From NCBI RefSeq assembly GCF_000001735.4, contig NC_003070.9, forward strand, positions 26,707,971-26,771,970: a stretch of DNA of 64,000 nucleotides. The letters run 5' to 3'. The DNA comes from Arabidopsis thaliana. Its lineage: Eukaryota > Streptophyta > Magnoliopsida > Brassicales > Brassicaceae. Numbering within the stretch: position 1 is the first letter of the stretch; the number at the start of each line of letters is the position of its first letter. Of the stretch, positions 11,023 to 21,495 are shown in pieces. The notes beneath the pieces were generated by a model. That model ran no database searches and was not told where the DNA came from. It saw nothing but the letters and a program-made list of their open reading frames with translations. Made by a program: the position numbers and the translations under genes.

Positions 11023-13049
11023 TCTTGATCTCCCACTAAGTTCTGTGTCTCGTAGGGTTTTGCGTTCTGAGAGTAAATAGTAAATTGGTTCCTTCTGATT
11101 TCTTTAGCTCCTTTTAAGAGAGGAATGAATAGAGCGAGAACAAGACTGAATTTTATTTTATGGCTAATTGATAATAATATTTTGATCAAGTCATTCTCCT
11201 ATGTGATCACATTAACCATCTGCCGCTAACTGATGATAAAGCAGAATTAATTGTTTGATATTTTTTAAAGAAATGTCAAAACTAAGGCTATATATAGCCA
11301 TATAAATTATAGTCCGTAGCTCGTGTCATACAAAAGATTTTGAAGGAGTATCAGTATTTCATAAGCCAACTGATTCATGTACTATTCAGTATTTTATATT
11401 TCTAAATCATCCAAAAAGATCGTATAGCTTTTTTGTCAACTCTATGAGATCATATCTTTTGTAAATGGAATACACGTTATTTCATAATTTTAAATGATAT
11501 AATAAACATATGTTTATCTGTTTTTGTTTTCTCCCGTTGAGGACTTGCCACACCACAATTTGAAAAAGATCGTTTTATCTGGCCGTGTCTCTTGCAAAAA
11601 TGGTCTGTTTCTTTGTGCAATTCCGGATAAGAATTGGGACGGTACAAAAGGGACAATAGAAATTTTTATTTTTAAAATTAATTTTATGTATGTATATATG
11701 TTCTGAATTGTTAATAAAAACAAGAACATTATGTAAATATGATTTTCTTATATATTAAGTGTGAGGTTTTATGATTATTTGTTATTTAACATTTCATATC
11801 TAAATTAATAGTTATCTATTATGAAACCTTTTGATTGAGTTTTTTGGCTCGTTCTATACCCAAACATTATTTGATAGCGTCACTAGATAGGTTTTTTAAT
11901 TATAAACAAAAATTTGAGAACAAGAGCATAAACCAATTGTATGGCCCCAAAGTTTGACTCTGGTGCATGGATTAAAAAAAAGAGTTTTTTGTCCACAAAA
12001 AAAAAACAAGAAAAAACTATTTTCAAAACTTTCACAATTTTTTTTTAAAATATTTTGTTTTTGGAAATCTTACAAATCAATCTGAACAACACTTGGAAAA
12101 AAGTCATTACACTTTTGGAAAACAAATGTTTTCAATAATATTCATGGAAAAAAAAGAAAATAAAAAATTGGAAATGGATGTGGATGGAGATAACTTACAG
12201 TCCTACACTACCTCACAGGCCACAGTTTTTGCCTTTGAATAAAAAATAAAAACCATCAATTTTCTCAATCATAAATATATCTGCCAGGTGACATCCCGAC
12301 AATTTGAAAAGGTATTTGGTAGTCGTCACTATCGGATTATTGATAACTTGAGATTAATGTACTATTATCAATTGTTAAGTGTAATTGCCTAGTTGGGTGG
12401 AAGTTGGTTTTATATTATTACCCAAAAACCCATGACAATCAAATCAATCAATTTGATGAATAATCTTATAGTTTATCAGCGAGAACTAACGACTCCAAAT
12501 CAAATTATAATAATAGAATTACTAGATATATGATCTACATACTATGTGTGGCTATGTTTTATTGAAAATATTAACATTTTTAGATACATAAAACTGTTTT
12601 AAAATTTAAACAATGAGGTAACTACAAAAAAAAAATTAGAAATTTATAATATAGTTTATGATAAATACTAGATAATTTGATCTATATAAGTTCCAAAAAA
12701 AAAACATATAAAATGAAATATAAGCTAGATAACTATTGTATCAATGACATAATATTGTATATTTCTTGTTTGGTAATCATATTTTAATTATCGTTATTTG
12801 CTCAAGACTAATTATTTTTTCATTCAAACTTTGTTCCGCTTATTTTGCACCATATGTTATGTTTGTCCGTCCATCTAACACTAGCCACATTTATCAATAA
12901 TTCAATATCATATTTATACCCTCAGAGTTTTTTTATTCACATAACTTTGGTACATATAACAATTACACACATGGCTTAGAGAGAAGCAAATAAAACCGTT
13001 GTTATATAAACAGAACAATATATAAAACACATCTAAAATCTTAAATTAT
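11023..13049. other. Intergenic DNA, no gene recognised
   Basis: Upstream region of the preceding MLP gene, then very AT-rich DNA with poly(A) and poly(T) runs near 11.97-12.16 kb. No coding, RNA or clear transposon signature was identified. Confidence 0.45.
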
Positions 13050-13596
13050 CTATGTTTTGAGAAGATTAGATTCAATGTCTTTAGTGAGATAGACTGCAAA
13101 ATCCATGTATTTGTTCGGAGCTGGAGAATCTGCATTAAGCTTCTCGTATTCCCAGCTCCATCTTGCTATACTTCTACCATGAAGCTTTGGTATGATCTGA
13201 AGATTGCATGTGAAACTACTATAATTCTCCATCACATCTCCTTCGAACACAAACACAGTCATTGATTTGTTTGCCTCGTCTATTTCAACTCTCTCCTTCA
13301 TTTTCTCTACTTTTCCATCTGTAACACAAACCCATGAAGTTAAATTGATACATAGAGTAGCTTATAGTAAGTTGAGACACAAGAAGTTATGTTTTTACCA
13401 ACAGACAAAGTCCAGTTCTTGGTGCCTTTACAGCCATCACCAATATGCTCCTCCACGCTAAGTATTTTCTCTGGAGATAGTTTTGGTACGCTACGTGAAG
13501 TAGACTTGATAGCTTGGAAAATGATTTTCCGAAAATCATATCAGCTGATACATTGATCTCCACTTCTATCATGGATTTCGCCATCTGAGCCATCAC
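13050..13596 (-). CDS. Diverged MLP-like gene with an apparent frameshift in exon 1 (At1g70870 position)
   Basis: Exon 2 (13318-13050, 89 codons) reads DGKVEKMKERVEIDEANKSM and onward to a C-terminal helix like other Bet v 1 proteins. The intron (13398-13319, 80 bases) has a normal GT-AG. Exon 1 from the ATG at 13596 begins like the family (MAKSMIEVEINVSADMIF). Near 13531-13533 the family-like frame switches by one base: VPKLSPEKILSVEEHIGDGC continues only in the other frame, and that frame is the one that joins exon 2. A one-base deletion is the simplest reading. The gene is thus probably damaged, unless the protein starts elsewhere or an unseen splice restores frame. It is far more diverged than its neighbours and may belong to another MLP subgroup. 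Confidence 0.6.
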
Positions 13597-14418
13597 ATCT
13601 CTGTTGTTGATCCTTTAGTCTCAGTGTAACTCTGCTTATATAAGTGAAGTCTTTTGGAGGAAGAATATGTACCATGCCTAGCATTAACGTAGGCTTATAT
13701 GAATAGTTTCTTTGTTCTCTTCACATACAAGACTCATTTGGGGAATTGATTCACCAAGAATCTGAACACAAAAACAGGCTTTCACAACTGTGACAGAACT
13801 TCACTTAATTCACATTCCAAGCTTCAGGGGAACACTTTAGACGTGTCTTTTAGCATTCTAACCGATGTGTACAACATACCAATAACTGCAAAAGTGCATT
13901 TATGTATTTGTCACATCTGAGCTATGCATCCACTGATCCACAATTGGTTAAATTGAAAAACTAGAAAGATAGATTAGAGGAGAGAGTTTATAAACTTCCA
14001 CATGCAAGGAACAGTTACTAAGCAAAATGCCAAAATCTAGAGCTTAAGGAGTGAACAATCGCAAACCCAAGTTCCTTACTATAACTTCGATAAAACCCAA
14101 ATTCGAGACTAAATTTATTCCCATGTGATTAAGCGCAAATACAGAACAGAGATCAAAGATTGAAACTTTAAAACTATTTTTAGCGATTCCACACATCTAC
14201 GAACACACAAAAACTACCAAAAACGTAGTAGAACTTACCATAAACGATTGTAATGTCATTGGAGAAGAAGTATGCTCCTCAGTTTCGTAGAATCAAACAA
14301 GATATTCCGCCACAGAGCTCGTTTACCGTGATAAAGATTTAAAATTTAGGGTAAGTTCCTATTAGAGTGTGGGCTTCCAACCTAAAACCAATTGGCTATA
14401 GGTGGAGAGGCCCATATC

Positions 14419-14462
14419 TTATATATATCACTTAAGATCCTACTCAACATCCGATGTGGGAC
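14419..14462 (-). promoter_or_regulatory. snRNA-type USE plus TATA element
   Basis: On the minus strand GTCCCACATCGG (14462-14451) matches the plant snRNA upstream sequence element (RTCCCACATCG). A TATATATAA box follows after about 22 bases. That spacing is closer to the Pol III (U6-like) arrangement than to the Pol II one. The next sequence is not a recognised snRNA and resembles, from memory, a short unit dispersed in plant genomes. Confidence 0.5.
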
Positions 14463-14669
14463 ATTGTCCCTAATAGTTCCTTCTTCTGAGGGGCAATGTC
14501 GTTCGAAAAGATCGAACAAGGGCTTAAAGCAACACGCTTTTCCTCGTAATTTGCGATTCGAGACGAGGAAAAAGAGTTGTTGAGAGAGAAGAGAAAGGTT
14601 TTGTGACCGCTACGAACTTGAAGATCGACATGGCGGATCAAAAGATATTATTTACCAGTAAGATAATGC

Positions 14670-14699
14670 CACGTGGAATATTATCAGACGCTCCACGTG
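14670..14699. promoter_or_regulatory. Two G-boxes 24 bases apart
   Basis: CACGTG at 14670-14675 (in GCCACGTGGAA) and at 14694-14699 (in TCCACGTGTTA). They are typical bZIP/bHLH sites. The regulated gene is unclear; the nearest possible targets are the snRNA-type unit and the At1g70870-like gene. Confidence 0.5.
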
Positions 14700-15115
14700 T
14701 TATTATTTAATTCGCCTGCAGCCCAAAGCATGAGAAATGTTTTTTTTTTTAACTTTTTCGATTTTGTTGAGAAATGAAAGTTGAACAAAATTGAATGGTG
14801 ATTTTAATAACTGTGTTTATAATAATCAATTTAATTGATTTTTCTAAATTTTAGTGGTAAAACCAAACCTTTTTTGAAACAAAATTCTTGGTGAGAAAAA
14901 AATAATCCTCGCTTCAAATTAAGTTCAAATTAATTACTTCAAACGTAGACGTATGAATACACGTACGTATGACACACACCAACAGATATCTCTTACACGA
15001 GCTCGGGCACGTGCGGCTCAGTGTTTATTGCAGTTTCAAAAACTTAGTTAAGCAGACGTGCTTAAGACGTCACACACACACACATATATAGAATAGATAC
15101 ATATTGAATCTTCCT

Positions 15116-15747
15116 CTATTCCTCGGATAAGAGATGTTCATCCATATCTTTAGAGACTTCGGTTGCCAACTGGAGGAGAGTTTCAGGGTGAGCCACCTCC
15201 TCGTTAATTTTCTCATACTCAAAGTGCCAATGTGCAACACTTCCAGGTTCTCCTTCCTTAGGTGTCACTTGGAAGGTCGTCACGAAACTCGTGTACTCTT
15301 TCAATAAATCACCCTCTACCACCCTGTACGTGATCCGATTTTTCTCCGGATCCAATGACTCGATCCTTTGTTTCGCCGACTTTGCCTCCCCATCTGCACC
15401 AAAATTATCATTTCACATATATTTTATAGGTTTCCAAAATAAGAGAGGATCTAAGGTAATCTATATTAAAACATTATATGCATCTTGGAAGCCGATGAAT
15501 CTTGATAAATATTTATATAAAGAAAGAAATATAAAGTTGACTTGCCATGAACGTAATTCCAGAGGATGACGGCGCCAACTTGGCCCATCTCGCCTTCTTG
15601 AAGCTCAGCGCTCTGAATGTTGGATGGAGTTGCATTGGACATATGGTGTGGTCTCCCGACAAGCAGGTCATGGAACTTCTCCACCGAAGATTTTAGCTCT
15701 ACAGTTGTCTCAACGATCCCAACCAAACTAGATGCCTCTTCCGCCAT
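15116..15747 (-). CDS. MLP-like protein, single Bet v 1 domain (At1g70880 position)
   Basis: Two exons, 15747-15546 and 15393-15116, give 159 aa. Start MAEEASSLVGIVETTVELKS; the Bet v 1 fold spans the whole chain, with LVGRPHHMSNATPSN, QEGEMGQVG and WNYVHDGEAKSAKQRIESLD across the splice and a C-terminal helix ending HLLSEE. The intron (152 bases) starts with GC. The sequence groups with the stop-bearing gene at 10.4-11.0 kb (shared EGEMGQVGA and MAEE) and less with the MLP28/31/34 group, so the array holds at least two subgroups plus the diverged gene at 13.0 kb. The reading frame is intact. Confidence 0.9.
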
Positions 15748-16969
15748 TCTTTTTACCGATGATTTGTATTGTCTCTAAGTGTTTGAGTTTTTGAGAGTAA
15801 ATGGCTTTCCTTCTGAGCTCGTTTGCCTCCTTTAAATAGAGGAATGTGTAAACCGAGAATAGTACTGAATATTTTTTTTTTACCATTATTAATAATAGTT
15901 TGATTTGTTCTTTCTCCTATGTGGAGTATGGTCCCGTTTATCCACCTATAGATAACTGATGAATTGTTCAATGTCTAAACGAAGGCTATATACAATATAG
16001 TTCGTAGCTCGTGTCAAACAAAAGATTTTGAGGGAGTAGCATTAGTGGGAAAGCAGTAAGATAATTAGTAGTATCAAATTATGTGTTAGGTTTCAAAACC
16101 AGAACCAATGAGTTCATAAAGAGTATGTATTCCTTCACTATTTCTGGATAGATACGGAGTTCTCGTTTACACAATTATTTATTTTTTAAATGATACGGAG
16201 TTTAGAAGAGTAGTTTAAAGAAGAAACCTTTGATTGGTATTAGCTTGGATTTGAATGATCATTGAATCCATATTAAACAAATTATGAGATTTAAATATTC
16301 AATTACACGAGGCATTTTGTTCTGTCCGATAATAGTTGTTTTTTGTTGATAATCTTCTTGAAAAGTTCTTACTTTGTGGAATATAAAACTCCTACAATAC
16401 ATGTATTATTGGGTATTTTATATTTTTATATAATATGTAAAATATCATATCCTTTTTTGTCAACCCTAGGAGATCACATATTTTGTAAAGTAATACTGTA
16501 ATACACGTTATTCCATAATTTTAATTGATAAAATAAACTATAGTATGATGTATAGTTAGGTTGAATAATATCCAGTTCAAATAATGTTTTGTTTTCTGAC
16601 CCAAAGAGATTGTGGGTTCAGACTTCAGACTCAAAATATCTTGGTTATTTAAAATAAAGAAAATAGAACGGAGAGAAAATTTGGAAATGTCATCCTGCTG
16701 GCCCATTCTATTTGGATAAGAAATGAGAATATACAAGATGGTACTATGAAATTTATCATTATAGGCTATATTTTTACTACACGCTTCAAAACATCAAACA
16801 GATGGTACATATTACTACCCTAGATTTGGGTTAACGAATCAACAGCAGTATTATTTCAAAAATAAATATGGAGATATGTACATATCCGAGATCCATTTCT
16901 GTTTCACACATTTCTTTAGCTACTATGAAATTTATGTAGCGTTTCTTAGTTAATATAAGGTTTACTTGC
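15748..16969. other. Intergenic DNA, no gene recognised
   Basis: Begins with the promoter of the preceding gene (TATTTAAA motif near 15830-15838 on the minus strand, again followed by a GAGG-rich block). The rest is AT-rich with no supported gene. The second exon expected after the orphan MLP exon at 16970 is absent. Confidence 0.5.
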
Positions 16970-17169
16970 CAATAATGTAGTTCCAGATGACAATAGAGCC
17001 GAGTTTGCCCTAGTCGCCTTCGTGTAGATCACATCCCTGAATTTTGCCTGAAGTTGCTTTTGATACATGGTGTGGTCTCTCGACGAACATGTGATGGAAC
17101 TTTCCAGCCGAAGCTTTGATCTCAACTTCTGTCTCAAGCTTCCCCACTAAACTAAGACGCTTCGGCCAT
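16970..17169 (-). pseudogene. Orphan MLP first exon (MLP43 duplicate)
   Basis: Minus-strand sequence from ATG at 17169 matches exon 1 of MLP43 closely (MAEAS, SLVGKLETEVEIKASA, FHHMF, RPHHVSKAT) and ends with the same GC donor (ATTG/GCAAGTAA). An extra T after the fifth codon creates TAG, and the Trp codon of GDWGK is TAG. No second exon is found downstream. The similarity to MLP43 also covers the upstream 100 bases or so, including the core-promoter block, so exon 1 was copied with its promoter. Confidence 0.85.
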
Positions 17170-17275
17170 GATTTTTGCTTTATCTCAAGAAAATATAAGT
17201 AAAGGATTTAAGGGGAGGAGAGTGTTTCTCTTCTTGAGTTCTTTAGCCTCAATTTGAAGAGGAATGAGTGAGAAA

Positions 17276-17319
17276 GTATTGAAGAATAATTTTACCCAAA
17301 AAAAAGGTGTTAAAGAATA
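17276..17319 (+). repeat. Poly(A) microinsertion flanked by 13-base direct repeats
   Basis: GTATTGAAGAATA (17276-17288) and GTGTTAAAGAATA (17307-17319) flank ATTTTACCC plus eight A and G. The paralogous MLP43 upstream sequence (near 18617) has one copy of the repeat and no insertion. Confidence 0.5.
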
Positions 17320-17346
17320 TATCGATTTTTTGTTTCTTAAAATCAT

Positions 17347-17397
17347 ATCATGATTAGCTTTATTTTTTTTTTTTGGTAAGGATCATGATTAGCTTTA
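17347..17397 (-). repeat. Poly(A) microinsertion flanked by exact 16-base repeats
   Basis: ATCATGATTAGCTTTA occurs exactly at 17347-17362 and 17382-17397. The 19 bases between are twelve T followed by GGTAAGG, i.e. CCTTACC plus poly(A) on the minus strand. Confidence 0.7.
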
Positions 17398-17941
17398 ATT
17401 AGTAGCACCATGTCATCACGGTCCCGTTATTATAATTCACCTACCCAATACTTTATTTGACGTTTAACCTGCCAAACTATATGGATATTATTGATCGATC
17501 ACACAATTCATGTTGTTTCTTTCACTATCAAGTTTCTCTTCAAAATAACACAAATTAATAATAATAAAAAGCGGTAATAGATGAAAATACAATATAAGAT
17601 CGAGATATGGTTGTCGGAAAAATGTCAGCACAAAATAGTATTTGAACCAAAAATAGAAAAATAAAACTTTGGATCGCTAGTTTTTATAGTTTGTATAGCC
17701 TTTGAACAAAGAGTTTTTCTCAAGTTCACTACGAGTCAAACACTTGAACCAAAATAGATTATATGCTTTTACTATTCCAACATAACTCAACCGTAGTAGT
17801 AGGCATACACGCATTACACACACCAACACATATATATATATCTCTTTTCTCTTACATAAAGACGGACCCGTTCATTATTTATTGCAGTTTCAAAGACTTG
17901 CTTAAGTTTCAAAGACCCACACACAGACGAGGAGTATTTTT

Positions 17942-18519
17942 CTATTCCTCGGCCAAGAGATGTTCGTCGATCTCTTTGGAGATCTCGACACAGAATTGGA
18001 GAAGGGTTTCGGGATGAGCTACCTCCTCGCTAATTTTCTCATACTCCAGGTGCCAGTGCGCAATACTCCCTGACTCCCCTTGCTTAGGGGTCACTTGGAG
18101 TGTAAATGCGAAGCTCTTGTACTCATTCATCAGATCACCTTCTAAAACCTTGAACGTGATCAGGTTCTTCTCCGGATCCACCGCCTCGATCTTATTCTTC
18201 CCCACTGTTAACTTTCCATCTGCACCATTTGTTCAACATTTTACTTCCCTAGGTTTAAATTTACGAATCAACATGAATCCACTAGTTATGCAAAGGAAAA
18301 TATATATAGGATGTACTTGCCATGAACGTATTTCCAGATGACGATAGAGCCGACTTTGCCCCAGTCGCCTTCGTGCAGCTCACATCCATGAATTTTATCT
18401 GGAGTTGCTTTGGAGACATGGTGTGGTCTCTCGGTAAACATGTGATGGAACTTTTTGGCCGAAGCTTTGATCTCCACTTCTGTCTCAAGTTTCCCCACCA
18501 AACTAGACGCTTCTGCCAT
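17942..18519 (-). CDS. MLP43: MLP43-like major latex protein, single Bet v 1 domain
   Basis: Two exons, 18519-18321 and 18219-17942, give 158 aa. Start MAEASSLVGKLETEVEIKAS; Bet v 1 domain over the full length with FHHMFTERPHHVSKATP, LHEGDWGKVG and WKYVHDGKLTVGKNKIEAVD across the splice. The exon 2 start (DGKLTV-GKNK) differs from the AKVAKER of its neighbours. The intron (101 bases) starts with GC. MLP43 is known from the literature as an ABA-related drought protein of this family; that is outside knowledge. Length agrees with At1g70890. This is the upstream-most, intact member of the array. Confidence 0.92.
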
Positions 18520-18584
18520 GATTTTTTTGCTTATCTTAAGAAAATATTATGTAAGGAATTTAGGAGATGAGTGTGTTTTCTTTT

Positions 18585-18616
18585 TGAGTTATTTAGCCTC
18601 TATTTGTAGAAGAATG
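18585..18616 (-). promoter_or_regulatory. Conserved MLP core-promoter block (MLP43)
   Basis: On the minus strand TTCTTCTACAAATAGAGGCT is followed by AAATAACTC, about 70-95 bases upstream of the start codon. It is the template for the copy before the orphan exon at 17.2 kb. Confidence 0.6.
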
Positions 18617-18619
18617 AGT

Positions 18620-20199
18620 GAGAAAGTATTAAATGATAGAACCATTTTTGATCGTTAAAATAATATCATGAATAGTTTCGGGACCTTATCATAAATTCAT
18701 AATAAATCATGTTTACAATTATCTGCGTCTTATCTTGATGATATGATATTATTGATCGATCATATTTATTCACATGGGTTCATTTGCGTGAGGCGTTACC
18801 AAATATCTCCTCAGCTTATCAAAATTTCTTTGTCGTGTGTTGAAAATTTCGTGAGAATAAGAGGTTTTCTGATGTAAATGAGCAAGAGTTACCAATGTTT
18901 TTACAATTAGTACACTCTAGTATTAAACCCCACAAGAAAAATATAATTGAATCCAAGATGATAGTTTTAGCCCAATAGATTAAAGCCCACCGAAAGTGGT
19001 AGAGGAGGAATCAAGGCACGATTGTAGTGGGCCTCGTGGGAATGAGAGTAGATTATAGACTTTATAGTTATAAAACTCTTCAAGATTTGATGAACAATTC
19101 TGTTGAAAACATACACAATAACTGTTTTTAGAGCTGTAGAGACCATTGCTTACTTTTCCAAAAACAAAAATTGATAACTAATATTGGTTTCCTTTTGTGA
19201 TATTTGAAGTATTGTTTCATAAGCTATTAATCATGGTTGAATGAAACAAGATATCGTTAAGATCGACCGTGATGTTAGAATCTGAGTTTGTCATTCACAA
19301 ATAATTTCTGCTACGCTAAAAATCATATGATGTTATCAGTTTATATAAAAGTCCTGGAATCAGATAGCAGCACTTTTTTTTTTTTTTGGTCAAAGAGTCA
19401 AGACATCACCTGTTGTATCATTTTGAAACTGAATACAGTAAGTGTAACAGTAATATACTAATATAACCGGGGGATTAAATGGTATTCACAAAAATAAAAA
19501 TAAAAAAATTGGCTATAACGTCCCAATCTCATCTACTTTGACCGTAATAATTGACAAAAAAAGAAAAGTAGGGTGCTAACATTTATTTTATTTTAAGCAC
19601 AGTGAGCTGTCTAAACCTACAAAGTCAATGCCTCAAAAGAACATTGGCCAATGTGTTTCACCATCAAACATAAACAACTCATCGTCATTACCAAGAAAAA
19701 CCCTAATTACAATTATTAGTACGTCCAAATTCGTAATTAGTAAACAAAAAGTGAGATAGAATGGTAAAGAGAAGAGAGTGCTTTCGAAGACTCTTCCCTC
19801 GAATAAACTCAAAGAGGTGACAGCCGTTATTAATACCTCCTGCCGTACTTTCTTCTACAGACCACACACACTCTTTTTTTGCTTACGACTTCCGAGACAA
19901 AGAGAGAAAGAGAGAGAAAAAGAGAATTCTTGTAAAAGCTTTTGCCTTTTAGAGGAAAGAATAGTGCCAGATCTTAGAAGGATCCGAAGACCCATCAGAA
20001 ACTTTTTACGAGTCAATAAATCTTATTTTTACCCACAAGACAACAAACAAACTTGCATTCCAAAAAACCACTTCTTCTTCTTCTTCTTTCTCCTCCTTCT
20101 CTCTTGTTTTTTTCTTCCTTTGACTTTCACTGTCTCTTTGTGACTTTGTCTTCATGTTCGTCTGTTTTTGGTTACTCCTCCGGAACAAGGTTTTGTGAG
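18620..20199. other. Upstream region of MLP43 and of CLE17
   Basis: Divergent promoter space. Pyrimidine-rich sequence from about 20070 to 20130 and an AGAGAAAGAGAG tract near 19900 suggest a long CLE17 leader. An in-frame ATG at 20053 lies in it. A poly(T) run followed by GGTCAA (near 19375-19395) resembles the footprints but lacks clear flanking repeats. Otherwise nothing is recognised. Confidence 0.45.
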
Positions 20200-20499
20200 A
20201 TGACTCACGTGTTGGTACGAAGACAGGGACAAGGAAAGAAGAGAAGATGGGACGTGAATATGACCATGTGTTTCTTCTTATTCTTCTTCGTCTTCTATGT
20301 CAGTTTTCAGATAGTTTTGTCGTCATCGGCTTCTGTTGGTTATTCTCGTCTTCACCTCGTCGCGTCGCCGCCGCCGCCTCCGCCGAGAAAGGCTCTGAGA
20401 TACAGTACGGCACCGTTTCGTGGGCCATTGAGCAGAGATGATATTTATGGAGACGACAAGAGAGTAGTTCACACGGGTCCCAATCCTCTCCACAACTAA
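20200..20499 (+). CDS. CLE17: CLE17 peptide hormone precursor
   Basis: Intronless, 99 aa from the ATG at 20200. A basic head (residues 1-20) is followed by a strongly hydrophobic secretory segment (about 21-44), a variable region with a PPPPPP run (57-62), and the C-terminal 12-residue CLE motif RVVHTGPNPLHN at 88-99. In this family the motif is cut out and hydroxylated or glycosylated at Pro, then sensed by leucine-rich-repeat receptor kinases outside the cell. The key residues Arg1, His4, Gly6, Pro7, Asn8, Pro9 and His11 are present. An in-frame ATG at 20053 would give a 148-residue form, and Met21 would give a more typical signal peptide. The 99-residue form matches At1g70895. Confidence 0.93.
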   Translation: MTHVLVRRQGQGKKRRWDVNMTMCFFLFFFVFYVSFQIVLSSSASVGYSRLHLVASPPPPPPRKALRYSTAPFRGPLSRDDIYGDDKRVVHTGPNPLHN

Positions 20500-20879
20500 C
20501 TTTTACGTGTTGCTATTATTATCACTTACCCCCTTCACCAACCTACAAGGGCTACAAGCAAAACGCAAGACGCAAACGTGGAACGCCAATCGCGATCCGA
20601 AGGTACTCTAGTGTAAAATCGAGTTTGTCATAGATTTTGAAAGTTGGAATCCTTTTGTTTTTGTCTTTATGGAGCATAGAAACGATTATATTTTAGGTAT
20701 TTAGGGTAGATTTGGTTCGACTATATTGAACTCTTTTAATGTTAGTATTAAGAATTTAAAGAATATACGCCACTTTTGCCTAACAACTAAAGGAGAGTAA
20801 ACTATCTAAAGATAAAATTGTGATGTTGTTAAGTGTTGCAACGGTTACAATGTTGTTGTGTTTCATGTCACAGAAAATT

Positions 20880-21206
20880 ATGATGTCTTATATGGTGTTT
20901 AATTAATGTTTCAAGAAAATGTGAGATGGTATGTGGTTTTAATGTTGAACTCTTTAATGTCTTATTTGGGTTTAGTGATTGAAATTTGTGAAGGCTAGTG
21001 CAGAAGACGCCCTAAATCATCTCATTTGGTGTGTAATTTTCTAAGAAATGAGAAGGTATGGTTTTAGTGTTTGGAATTTGAGAAGGCTAGTACAGAAAAA
21101 ACTATGAATCATCTCATCTGATGTGTAATGTTTCAAGAAACGAGATGGTATGGTTTTGGTGTTTGAATTTGAGAAAGTGCGTGCAGAAGAAGCTCTGAAT
21201 CATATT
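20880..21206. repeat. Imperfect tandem repeat, about 91 bases per unit
   Basis: The phrase GAATTTGAGAAGGCTAGT recurs in variant form near 20980, 21074 and 21165, with TTTCAAGAAATGAGATGGTA-type phrases between. Spacings are about 92 and 91 bases. A partial unit lies before the first. It is in the 3' flank of CLE17. Confidence 0.7.
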
Positions 21207-21434
21207 TAACTTTCCTTCTTCAGCATCTGCCCTCATAATTCCACTTTTTTCTCTTTGCTCTCAACATATACCTACCCCTACTAATTGAGTAAGTGTGAAT
21301 AGTTTTCTCTCTCAGATGACTATTAGTCTATTACTATTACCATCTTTCATTTAATTGTTTGGTGTACTTCAAAAGTAGAGATTTAGATACAACAACTACT
21401 CTGTAACAAAAAAAAAGTAAAGAGAAAAAAAAAA

Positions 21435-21495
21435 AGATGAATCAACTGCTCTTTTTTTTTTTTTTTTTTTTTAACTCTAGATGAATCAACTGCTC
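21435..21495 (-). repeat. Poly(A) microinsertion flanked by exact 17-base repeats
   Basis: AGATGAATCAACTGCTC occurs exactly at 21435-21451 and 21479-21495. Between them are 21 T and AACTCT, i.e. AGAGTT plus poly(A) on the minus strand. It has the form of a target-site duplication around a nearly empty retroposed tail. Confidence 0.75.

Larger units (their letters stand above)
13597..15115. other. Intergenic DNA with snRNA-type promoter and paired G-boxes
   Basis: No protein gene is supported. It contains a USE/TATA unit (14419-14462), two CACGTG boxes (14670-14699), another CACGTG near 15010, and the CA-rich 3' UTR of the next MLP gene (about 15020-15115) with an AATAAA signal. Confidence 0.5.
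17170..17941. other. Duplicated MLP promoter, two microinsertions, MLP43 3' UTR
   Basis: The first 110 bases repeat the MLP43 leader and core promoter. Two poly(A) footprints follow. The last 60-80 bases are the likely MLP43 3' UTR, with AATAAA (minus strand, near 17877-17882). Confidence 0.55.

Noticed and set aside
19374-19395. Poly(T) run followed by GGTCAA, similar to the poly(A) footprints
   Set aside because: No convincing flanking direct repeat was found, so it was left out of the footprint set.
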